Part shown: positions 6,764 to 12,142 of the stretch, piece by piece
Layout: the number at the start of each line of letters is the position of its first letter
Numbering within the stretch: the first letter of the stretch is position 1
Source: JBBUX01 sp037445775
Lineage (GTDB): Bacteria > Actinomycetota > Coriobacteriia > Anaerosomatales > PHET01
DNA: 12,142 nt
Reading direction: 5' to 3'
Assembly: GCA_037445775.1 (NCBI GenBank)
Contig: JBBIJX010000050.1
Coordinates: 1-12,142 of the forward strand
The notes under the pieces: model-generated
Databases searched by the model: none
What the model was told of the DNA's origin: nothing
The model's input: the letters and a program-made list of their open reading frames with translations, nothing else
Position numbers and translations under genes: made by a program

Positions 6764-7692
6764 CCGACGCGATCGTCCTGCGCTCGCTCAAGAAGTGCTA
6801 CGGCACGTCGACCGCGTTGGCCGGTATCGATCTGACAGTACCCCGTGGTTCCGTTTACGGGTTCCTCGGTCCCAACGGCGCGGGCAAGACGACGACTCTG
6901 AGGATACTCAACGGTCTGGCGGGTCCGACATCCGGCACGGCACACGTGGTCGGACACCCTGCGGGAAGCACCGCCGCGCGTACGCAGGTGGGCTTCTTGC
7001 CGGACGTGCCGGGATATTACGAGTGGATGACGGCGCGTGAGTTCCTGTCGTTCGCGGGTGGCCTGTTCGGCCTGTCGGGACCGGCCCTTTCGGAGCGGGT
7101 GCGGGTGCTGCTCGACCTCGCCGGACTCACCGGCGTCACAACACGCATCGGAGGGTACTCGCGCGGGATGAAGCAGCGGCTCGGTATCGCCCAGGCGCTC
7201 GTCAACGCTCCGGCGCTCCTGATGCTGGATGAGCCGACGAGCGCGCTCGACCCCATCGGGCGCCGCGACGTCCTCGACATGATCGCATCGCTCGCCGGAC
7301 GCACGACCGTCTTCTTCTCGACGCACATCCTCGCCGACGTCGAGCGTGTCTGTGACACAGTGGCTATTCTCGACGAGGGACGCGTCGTCGTCGAGGCGCC
7401 TATCGATGAGCTTACGGCGCGCTACGGCGCCCATCGCGTCGTGGTCGAGGTCGACCGTGATGCCGAGAGCCTCGCGGCCGCGCTGGCGGTCCTGCCGTGG
7501 GCGGCTGCTGCGTCGGTGGGTGGTGACGGGCGAATCGAGATCACCGTCTCGGACATGATGGATGCGGGGCGTGACATCGCGCGTCTCGTGGCCGAAAGCG
7601 GACGCTCGCTCGTGCGCTTCGAGCCGGGCGAGGTCAGCCTCGAGGACGTGTTCGTAGAACTGGTAGGCGGGGGAGGCGGTGCCCGTGAGTAG
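6760..7692 (+). CDS. ABC transporter ATP-binding protein (ABC-2 / YxlF type)
   Basis: This is a 310-residue ATPase of a membrane ABC transporter, likely an exporter. It has Walker A GPNGAGKT (37-44), a Q-loop region GFLPDVPGYYEWM where D82 stands in place of the usual Gln, and a signature YSRGMKQRLGIAQAL (133-147) with SRGMK in place of LSGGQ. Walker B is LLMLDEP (153-159) with E158, followed by SALDPIGR, and the switch is STHIL with H189. Residues ~220-310 form the extra C-terminal domain common in this subfamily (DUF4162-like), ending with SLEDVFVEL. The atypical signature and Q-loop are common in drug/NosF/CcmA-like ATPases, so they do not imply loss of activity. It starts at GTG 6760 inside the previous stop and overlaps the permease by eight bases. 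The substrate cannot be read from the sequence. Confidence 0.93.
   Translation: MTDAIVLRSLKKCYGTSTALAGIDLTVPRGSVYGFLGPNGAGKTTTLRILNGLAGPTSGTAHVVGHPAGSTAARTQVGFLPDVPGYYEWMTAREFLSFAGGLFGLSGPALSERVRVLLDLAGLTGVTTRIGGYSRGMKQRLGIAQALVNAPALLMLDEPTSALDPIGRRDVLDMIASLAGRTTVFFSTHILADVERVCDTVAILDEGRVVVEAPIDELTARYGAHRVVVEVDRDAESLAAALAVLPWAAAASVGGDGRIEITVSDMMDAGRDIARLVAESGRSLVRFEPGEVSLEDVFVELVGGGGGARE
7671..7676 (+). promoter_or_regulatory. Ribosome binding site that decides the permease start
   Basis: GGGAGG lies eight bases before GTG 7685 but only two before GTG 7679. The 7685 start (MSRIACLFGKEV) is therefore preferred. Confidence 0.5.
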
Positions 7693-8446
7693 GATTGCCT
7701 GCCTGTTCGGCAAGGAGGTCCTTGAGGCGCGCAGGACCTGGCGAGGTCCGACGCTTCTGGGCGTGATGGTGTTCTGTGGCGTGCTGAGCCCGCTCGCCGC
7801 ACTCGCCGCGCCGGCGCTCGTGGCGTCGCTGACGGCCGGCCAGCCCGGTGTCGTGATCGAGCTGCCCGACCCGACTTACGCGGACAGCTATGCGCAGTGG
7901 ATCAAGAACCTGTCTCAGCTGGGCATCATGCTCGTCATCTTCTCGAGCGCGGGGCTCATCGCCTTGGAGCGCGCGAGCGGCACTGCGGCGCTTGTGGTCA
8001 CCAAGCCCGTGTCGCGCGCGGCGTTCGTGGTGTCGAGATTCGCGGCGCACGCGTCGCTCGTGACGGTGGCCACCGTTACGGGCGCCCTGATCGCCTACGG
8101 GGGCACGGTAGCCGGTTTCGGCCAGGCGCCGTTAGCCCCGCTCGCGGCGGCAACGGGGGCGTGGCTCATCGGCGCCTACATCGCCATCGCGGTGACCGAA
8201 GCGCTCTCCGCAGTGCTTCCCGCTCTTGCCTCGGGTGTTGTGAGCCTCGCGCTCTGGGGGGTCGCGGGTGTGGGCGTCCTCTGGCGGCCTGCGGTGCAGT
8301 ACACGCCCGTCGGTTGGCTGTCCGCCCCGGGCTCACTGCTTGCCGGTGAGGCGACGCATGTGGGGTGGCCGTTCGTGACGGCGGCGCTTCTTGTCGTCGG
8401 CGCGGTCGCTCTCGCTTGCGCGTTGTTTGCGCGCAACGAGCTCTAG
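7685..8446 (+). CDS. ABC-2 type transporter permease (YxlG/NosY-like)
   Basis: This is a 253-residue integral membrane protein with about six helices (roughly 23-48, 77-95, 122-144, 149-175, 177-200 and 229-248). A soluble stretch rich in Pro and Asp lies between helices 1 and 2 and probably faces outside. The segment LERASGTAALVVTKPVSRAAFVVSRF (94-119), given here only as its two ends LERASGT and KPVSRAAFVVSRF, is typical of ABC-2 permeases, where ERxxGT...L..PVSR..F..SKF-like coupling sequence contacts the ATPase. It overlaps the ATPase gene by eight bases, forming one transporter. No binding protein or accessory lipoprotein is adjacent, so an exporter or a membrane-remodelling role is more likely than uptake. 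The substrate is unknown. Confidence 0.88.
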   Translation: MSRIACLFGKEVLEARRTWRGPTLLGVMVFCGVLSPLAALAAPALVASLTAGQPGVVIELPDPTYADSYAQWIKNLSQLGIMLVIFSSAGLIALERASGTAALVVTKPVSRAAFVVSRFAAHASLVTVATVTGALIAYGGTVAGFGQAPLAPLAAATGAWLIGAYIAIAVTEALSAVLPALASGVVSLALWGVAGVGVLWRPAVQYTPVGWLSAPGSLLAGEATHVGWPFVTAALLVVGAVALACALFARNEL

Positions 8447-8491
8447 CGCGACCCCGGTCCGCCCGGCATCGTGGGCTCCTCATGGAGAAGG

Positions 8492-8520
8492 TTGACGTGC
8501 CGCATCGTCGACTCTACCCT
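8492..8520 (+). promoter_or_regulatory. Probable sigma-70-type promoter for the membrane Fe-S protein gene
   Basis: TTGACG (8492-8497, five of six consensus bases) is 17 bases before TACCCT (8515-8520, keeping the T, A and final T of the -10). The site lies in the 149-base gap after the permease. Transcription would begin near 8527, giving a leader of roughly 70 bases. The gap otherwise has short GC-rich inverted pieces but no clear terminator with a T-run. Confidence 0.6.
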
Positions 8521-8585
8521 CGCTGAGGCCTTCATCGCGCCGCCGGCATGGCCCGACAGGCCGCCGTCCGCGAACTTCAGACCCC

Positions 8586-8589
8586 GGAG
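8586..8589 (+). promoter_or_regulatory. Ribosome binding site favouring start at 8596
   Basis: GGAG lies six bases before ATG 8596. An in-frame ATG at 8548 has no purine-rich site upstream, so the shorter protein (MSTPAERPDD...) is preferred. Confidence 0.45.
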
Positions 8590-8595
8590 TCTTCC

Positions 8596-9666
8596 ATGAG
8601 CACGCCTGCCGAACGACCCGACGACACCCGCACCGCTGCGTCGGCTGGGGTCGGCCCGGTGCCCGCCTCGGTACGCGTCAAGCGTGTGCTTGGGAGCCGC
8701 TGGCTGTGGAAGGGTCTCTTCTTCGCCTACTTCGTGCTCGCCGTCGTAAGACTCCTGGCGTTCGAACGTTGGGCGCGAGGAGCGGGGCCATACGTCTCGC
8801 GGCCCGAGGTCGTAGGAGGCATCCTTCCTATCGGTCACTTCACGAGCTTCTTCGCGTGGCTGCGCGGCGGGGGATGGGACGTCATCCTGCCTGCTGGTCT
8901 CGTGATCATCATCGGCGCGCTCGTCGTCTCGTTCGCGTTCAAGCGCGGCTTCTGCGGGTTCATCTGCCCCGTGGGCACCGTCTGGGATGCGTGCGCGGCG
9001 CTCGGGCGGCGCGTCATGGGCCGCAACGTCCGGGTGTGGCGCTGGCTCGACCTCACGGGGCGCGCCTTTCGCTACCTGCTCGCCGCGGCCTTCATGTTGG
9101 TGCTGCTGAGCGTACCCGTCGCAGAAGCGGTTGCCTTCCGTGAGCTGCCCTATATGTGGGTCGCCGACCTCAAGATCATCCATCTCATGGCCGAGCCCGG
9201 GTGGCTCATCGCGGCGGCGCTCGCCGCGGTCCTGTCGTTCGTGTTCGGTCCTGTTTGGTGCCGCTACATGTGTCCGCTCGGTGGGTTGTATTCGGCGGTG
9301 GGTGCCGCATCGCCGTGCACGGTCGAGCGCGACGCCGAGGCCTGCATACACTGCCATCGCTGCACCGAGTCATGTCACGCGTTCGCGGCGCCTGAGCGGA
9401 CACGGCGCCTGTTCGCCCCAGAGTGCGACGGGTGCATGGATTGCATACGGGTCTGCCCGGTGGACGGGTGCCTTGAGGCGAGAGCGTTCTCTCGCGTGCG
9501 AATCGAGCCGTGGGCCTGGCCGCTGCTCGCGGTGGGGCTATGGCTCATGGTATTCGGGTTCGCGAGCGCATTGGGACAGTGGCGAAGCGGTCTGCCTCCC
9601 GAGGCGTTCCGCAGCGCGATACACTCCGGGATCCTCGAACAGCGAACCCCCGGTTTCTTCGATTAG
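8596..9666 (+). CDS. Polytopic membrane 4Fe-4S protein, NapH/NosR/CcoG type
   Basis: This is a 356-residue membrane protein likely to move electrons between the quinone pool or a membrane dehydrogenase and another redox partner. It has about five helices (roughly 37-55, 95-115, 158-180, 203-220, 305-327). Two C-x3-C-P motifs sit at helix ends, GFCGFICPVG (C120, C124) and VWCRYMCPLG (C222, C226), the hallmark of the NapH/NosR/RdxA group. Two complete 4Fe-4S sites follow: C250-x2-C253-x2-C256-x3-C260 and C277-x2-C280-x2-C283-x3-C287-P. A ~30-residue polar N-terminus precedes helix 1 and has no FMN-binding NosR domain. The C-terminus after the last helix is short (about 30 residues, ending PGFFD). 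No nap, nos or cytochrome oxidase genes are adjacent, so its partner is unknown. It appears to have its own promoter. Confidence 0.88.
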   Translation: MSTPAERPDDTRTAASAGVGPVPASVRVKRVLGSRWLWKGLFFAYFVLAVVRLLAFERWARGAGPYVSRPEVVGGILPIGHFTSFFAWLRGGGWDVILPAGLVIIIGALVVSFAFKRGFCGFICPVGTVWDACAALGRRVMGRNVRVWRWLDLTGRAFRYLLAAAFMLVLLSVPVAEAVAFRELPYMWVADLKIIHLMAEPGWLIAAALAAVLSFVFGPVWCRYMCPLGGLYSAVGAASPCTVERDAEACIHCHRCTESCHAFAAPERTRRLFAPECDGCMDCIRVCPVDGCLEARAFSRVRIEPWAWPLLAVGLWLMVFGFASALGQWRSGLPPEAFRSAIHSGILEQRTPGFFD

Positions 9667-9700
9667 TCTCGGGCGGGCGAGTGGCGCGAGTGCCGCGCGG

Positions 9701-9709
9701 TGCTACACT
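9701..9709 (+). promoter_or_regulatory. Extended -10 promoter of the alpha-oxoamine synthase gene
   Basis: TGC directly followed by TACACT (9704-9709) forms an extended -10 element. There is no good -35 at the expected distance (GTGGCG at 9681-9686), which fits promoters relying on the extended -10 or an activator. Transcription would begin about 9716, inside the palindrome at 9709-9728. Confidence 0.55.
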
Positions 9710-9728
9710 GTACACAGTTTTGTGTACA
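9709..9728. promoter_or_regulatory. Perfect 8+8 inverted repeat, probable operator
   Basis: TGTACACA (9709-9716) and TGTGTACA (9721-9728) are exact inverted repeats around GTTT. The AT-containing arms stand out in very GC-rich sequence. The repeat begins at the last base of the -10 and covers the expected transcription start, a typical repressor position, and ends 45 bases before the start codon. A smaller inverted repeat ACTGT-AC-ACAGT (9707-9718) overlaps its left side. As RNA it could also form a short hairpin, but there is no T-run making it a terminator. I do not recognise the motif as a known regulator's site. Confidence 0.65.
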
Positions 9729-9760
9729 CGAGCCGCGGCGCTTACCGCCTTGGCGTCTTC

Positions 9761-9768
9761 GGGAGGGG
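9761..9768 (+). promoter_or_regulatory. Strong ribosome binding site setting the start at 9774
   Basis: GGGAGGGG ends five bases before ATG 9774. The frame is open far upstream (to about 9510), but that part overlaps the Fe-S gene, the promoter and the palindrome, and encodes Arg-rich sequence unlike any family member. Confidence 0.75.
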
Positions 9769-9773
9769 ACCAG

Positions 9774-10988
9774 ATGCTCGAAGTGACGGCTACGCGCGAC
9801 GGGATCGACGCGCGGATCGAGGAGTTCGTGGCACGCCGTACCGCCATGAAAGAAGCCGGGCGCTATTTCTACCTGCAGGCGACCGTAGGAAAGACCAACC
9901 ATCACGTCGCCATGAAAGACGGTCGCGAGATGATCATGCTCGCGTCCTACTCCTACCTGGGACTCATCGGCCACCCTGCCATTGAGGCTGCGGCGAAACA
10001 GGCCATAGACGAGTATGGGACCGGCGCGGGCGGTGTGCGGCTGCTGACCGGCACGACCGACCTTCACGAGCGGCTCGAAGCGCGCATCGCCGCGTTCTCG
10101 AAGCGCGAAGACTCGTGCGTGTACTCAAGCGGGTACGCGACCAACATCGCGATCGTCACGGCGCTCACCGGCCCCGGCGATCTCGTTCTGATGGACAAAC
10201 TGGATCACGCGTCCATCGTTGACGGGTGCTTGCTCTCCGGGGCGAAATGGCGCACGTACCGCCACAACGACATGGCGCATCTCGAGGCTATCCTCGACAA
10301 GTCCGCCGGGCAGTACGGGACGATTCTCGTCATCGCGGACTCTGTCTTCTCGATGGACGGCGATATCATGGACCTGCCCGGGACCAAGAAGCTGTGCGAG
10401 CGCTACGGCGCGCGGCTCATGGTTGATGAGGCCCATTCGATTGGCGCGCTCGGGGCGACTGGTCACGGTATCGAAGAGCACTTCGACATGGTCGGGTCGA
10501 TCGATCTGAAGATGGGTACGTTGTCGAAGTCGATCCCGAGCGTCGGCGGTTACTGCGCGGCGCACGAGGAACTCGTCGACTATCTGCGCCACTTCTCGCG
10601 GCCGTTCATCTTCTCCGCGGCGCTCCCCCCCGCACAGGCCGCGACAGCGATCGCGGCGTTCGACGTCATCGAGGACGAGCCCTGGCGGGTTCAGCGCCTC
10701 CATGCGATCCAGGACGCATACGCGGAGGGACTGCGTTCGCAAGGGTGGGACACGATGCTCGGTTCGACGTGTGTCGTGCCGGTGTTCGTGGGCGACGAGA
10801 CGAAGACGATGGACCTGACGGCGATGCTCTTCGATCGCGGCGTGTTCGTCTGTCCCATCGTGCATCCCGCGGTGCCGAAGGGCACCGAACGGCTGCGCAC
10901 GTGTCTCATGGCGACGCATACCGACGAGGATATCGCTCAGGTTCTCGCGGCCTTCCAGTCCGCCGGTAGAGAGCTCGGGCTCATCTGA
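9774..10988 (+). CDS. PLP-dependent alpha-oxoamine synthase, serine palmitoyltransferase-like (BioF/KBL/SPT family)
   Basis: This is a 404-residue fold-type I PLP enzyme that condenses an amino acid with an acyl-thioester with loss of CO2. Key residues are in place: the cofactor-stacking histidine H145 (LDHASIVDG), D218 and H221 in VDEAHSIG, and the Schiff-base lysine K252 in GTLSKSIPSVGGY. The substrate-binding arginine is in ERLRTCLMATHT. SYSYLGLIGHP, GTGAGGVRLLTGT, ADSVFSMDGDI, SRPFIFSAALPP and the C-terminal FQSAGRELG resemble Sphingomonas serine palmitoyltransferase more than BioF (which usually reads TLGKALG) or KBL, judged from memory. Substrates are therefore uncertain: a sphingoid base precursor, an aminoketone or a signalling lipid are possible. 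No acyl-carrier protein, acyl-CoA ligase or ketoreductase gene lies beside it. Start and probable control by the upstream palindrome are described separately. Confidence 0.85.
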   Translation: MLEVTATRDGIDARIEEFVARRTAMKEAGRYFYLQATVGKTNHHVAMKDGREMIMLASYSYLGLIGHPAIEAAAKQAIDEYGTGAGGVRLLTGTTDLHERLEARIAAFSKREDSCVYSSGYATNIAIVTALTGPGDLVLMDKLDHASIVDGCLLSGAKWRTYRHNDMAHLEAILDKSAGQYGTILVIADSVFSMDGDIMDLPGTKKLCERYGARLMVDEAHSIGALGATGHGIEEHFDMVGSIDLKMGTLSKSIPSVGGYCAAHEELVDYLRHFSRPFIFSAALPPAQAATAIAAFDVIEDEPWRVQRLHAIQDAYAEGLRSQGWDTMLGSTCVVPVFVGDETKTMDLTAMLFDRGVFVCPIVHPAVPKGTERLRTCLMATHTDEDIAQVLAAFQSAGRELGLI

Positions 10989-11014
10989 CCGCGTTCGGTG
11001 AGCTCCTGTAGAAT
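10985..11014 (+). promoter_or_regulatory. Probable promoter for the GGDEF-protein gene
   Basis: CTGACC (10985-10990, four of six) is 18 bases before TAGAAT (11009-11014, five of six). The -35 overlaps the stop of the preceding gene. The leader would be about 70 bases. No convincing terminator lies in the 101-base gap, so read-through is also possible. Confidence 0.5.
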
Positions 11015-11089
11015 CGGCGTGCGACCGCCTGCGGGTGAGTCGCTGTCTTGTGGTGCCCGACGCGCGTACGAGCGCGCCTTGGACGGCGG

Positions 11090-12142
11090 ATGGATCTGAC
11101 GACACCTGACCGCTCACAGATGATGATCCGCCCGCTCCTCGCAGGGTGGATGGCGGCGTTCTTGGTCGTGGGCGCGTTCGTGCTCCTCACGACGGTCTTC
11201 GCTGACCCGTCGGCGCGGTTGCTTGCCCAGCTTGTCTTCATGGTGCCGGTCGCTCTCTCTTTCGCCGGTTCGGTAGCCGCGAGCAGGAGGGCGCGCGCGG
11301 GCAGCAGGGCGCGACGGACGTGGGGGTTCCTTGCGGTGGCTTCATCCTTCGCTCTCTGCGCGGAGGGTGTACTCGCGCTCGGGGCGGTGCGGGGCGAGAG
11401 CGCCGCCTCGGCGAGTGTCCTGTTCGACGTGTCCGCCGTCTGCGGGGTGGGTTTCCTGGTCGCAGGTGCCTGGAGTGCGACGGCGTTCGATTCGGTCGGG
11501 TGGCGTCGCGGCGCGAGATGGGTGTTCGATGGCCTCGCGCTGTCCGCCCTTGCGGTGGGCGTGTCGTACGACGTCATCGCGCGAGCGCTGCCGGTCCGCT
11601 CGGTGGGCGCCGATGAGATCGTTCGGCTGATGTGCCTCGTCCTGGTTGGCTTCGTCATGCTCGAGATGGTGGCCCTGATCTACGGCAGCCCGGTCGCTCA
11701 GTTCGCCCCGTGGAATCGGACGCTGGGGGTGGGGCTCGCGTTGCTCGCGGTCGCCCTCATCGGCTGGGCTGTGATCATGTTCGCCGATGTTGACGCTGCC
11801 GTGTCGCGACTCCCGCTCGGGTTCTCAGTTGTGAGCCTCGCCGGATACAGCGTGCTCGCCATGTCGGCGCTGCAGCGCCTAGTCGTCGAGCGTCGCTGGC
11901 GGCCGGATGCGACAGGCGGGCACCTGCCTGAGTGGATACCCGGCGTGGTCTTCTCCTCGGTTGTGCTGGTCACCGTCGTGTGGCTCGCGATGCTAGCGGT
12001 TCGCGCGCCTGACGAAGCGTCTCGCGCGGTCTTCACATTCGCGCTTGGAGTGGCGGCCGTATCGGTCGTGGCCCGGACCGCGTTAGCGAACGCCGAATCG
12101 GTCGAGCTCGACGCCCGATCGCTGACAGACCCGGTGACCGGG
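11090..12142 (+). CDS. Polytopic membrane protein with start of a GGDEF-type domain (probable diguanylate cyclase), 3' end outside window
   Basis: An open frame runs from ATG 11090 to the end of the window without a stop, giving the first 351 residues. About ten hydrophobic helices can be drawn (roughly 14-37, 44-62, 78-100, 110-133, 145-165, 178-198, 211-231, 243-262, 283-304, 313-333), with Arg-rich cytoplasmic loops such as ASRRARAGSRARR (64-76). The last residues, ARSLTDPVTG (342-351), match the DPLTGL motif that opens GGDEF domains just after a membrane region. The protein is therefore probably a membrane-anchored diguanylate cyclase, or a GGDEF-EAL bifunctional enzyme, turning over cyclic di-GMP. 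The catalytic GGDEF motif itself is beyond the window. The membrane part matches no sensor domain I can name. The ribosome site is weak (GGACGG); ATG 11120 is an alternative start. Confidence 0.75.
   Translation, partial: MDLTTPDRSQMMIRPLLAGWMAAFLVVGAFVLLTTVFADPSARLLAQLVFMVPVALSFAGSVAASRRARAGSRARRTWGFLAVASSFALCAEGVLALGAVRGESAASASVLFDVSAVCGVGFLVAGAWSATAFDSVGWRRGARWVFDGLALSALAVGVSYDVIARALPVRSVGADEIVRLMCLVLVGFVMLEMVALIYGSPVAQFAPWNRTLGVGLALLAVALIGWAVIMFADVDAAVSRLPLGFSVVSLAGYSVLAMSALQRLVVERRWRPDATGGHLPEWIPGVVFSSVVLVTVVWLAMLAVRAPDEASRAVFTFALGVAAVSVVARTALANAESVELDARSLTDPVTG

Noticed and set aside
6736..7713. Long minus-strand frame (325 codons) opposite the ABC ATPase
   Set aside because: It mirrors a clear ATPase gene on the other strand, is rich in Arg, His and Asp as expected for antisense of GC-rich code, and has no recognisable motif.
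6455..8446. nosF/nosY genes of a nitrous oxide reductase cluster, suggested by ATPase, permease and the nearby NapH/NosR-like protein
   Set aside because: No nosZ, nosD or nosL is present, and the PLDc_N partner fits the YxlE-F-G arrangement better.
8443..9357. Long minus-strand frame (304 codons) opposite the Fe-S protein gene
   Set aside because: Low-complexity charged sequence with no motif, fully antisense to a gene with intact cysteine motifs.
9510..9773. N-terminal extension of the alpha-oxoamine synthase frame
   Set aside because: It overlaps the Fe-S gene, promoter and palindrome, is Arg-rich, and the strong ribosome site points to 9774.
11018..11080. Short inverted GC-rich pieces in the leader of the GGDEF gene, as a possible riboswitch or terminator
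   Set aside because: Stems are only 4-5 bp, with no T-run and no recognisable riboswitch core.
10125..11117. Long minus-strand frame (330 codons) opposite the alpha-oxoamine synthase
   Set aside because: Arg/His-rich shadow of the well-supported PLP enzyme; no fold or motif visible.

Overview
The window is GC-rich bacterial chromosome, and every convincing gene lies on the + strand. The organism is most likely an anaerobic or facultative actinobacterium, in or near the Coriobacteriia/Anaerosomatales. This is an inference from two facts. The small DNA-binding protein mIHF, essentially confined to Actinobacteria, sits directly upstream of gmk and rpoZ. The dihydroorotate dehydrogenase is the two-subunit, NAD-linked PyrD/PyrK (class 1B) type, which is more usual in anaerobes. 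Frequent GTG starts, stop/start overlaps and strong GGAGG-type ribosome sites fit a high-GC Gram-positive bacterium.

Region 1 (1-2712) is the end of a pyrimidine operon: the C-terminal part of pyrK, then pyrD, pyrF and pyrE. These convert dihydroorotate to orotate, OMP and UMP. Region 2 (2713-4017) has a 112-base leader with a possible promoter and a perfect 7-bp hairpin, then mihF, gmk and rpoZ. These encode a nucleoid protein, GMP kinase and the RNA polymerase omega subunit, tightly packed. Region 3 (4030-6371) holds two tRNA-modification-type genes joined by an ATGA overlap: thiI, without a rhodanese domain, and a GT4 glycosyltransferase resembling the tRNA-queuosine mannosyltransferase family (DUF3524/GTDC1).

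Region 4 (6455-8446) is a three-gene membrane module: a two-helix PLDc_N-type protein, an ABC ATPase and a six-helix ABC permease. Its layout recalls Bacillus subtilis yxlE-yxlF-yxlG. Region 5 (8447-9666) is a separately promoted polytopic membrane iron-sulfur protein of the NapH/NosR type. Region 6 (9667-10988) is a PLP enzyme of the alpha-oxoamine synthase family, most like bacterial serine palmitoyltransferase. It is preceded by an extended -10 promoter overlapping a perfect 8+8 inverted repeat. Region 7 (10989-12142) has a likely promoter and the first 351 residues of a polytopic membrane protein that runs into the start of a GGDEF-type domain and is cut by the window end.

No RNA gene, CRISPR array, insertion sequence or phage gene was seen, and no gap between genes exceeds 300 bases. 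The points most worth following are the thiI-glycosyltransferase pair, the palindromic operator before the serine-palmitoyltransferase-like gene, and the unplaced membrane Fe-S protein. I found no clear sign of a wholly new multi-gene system.
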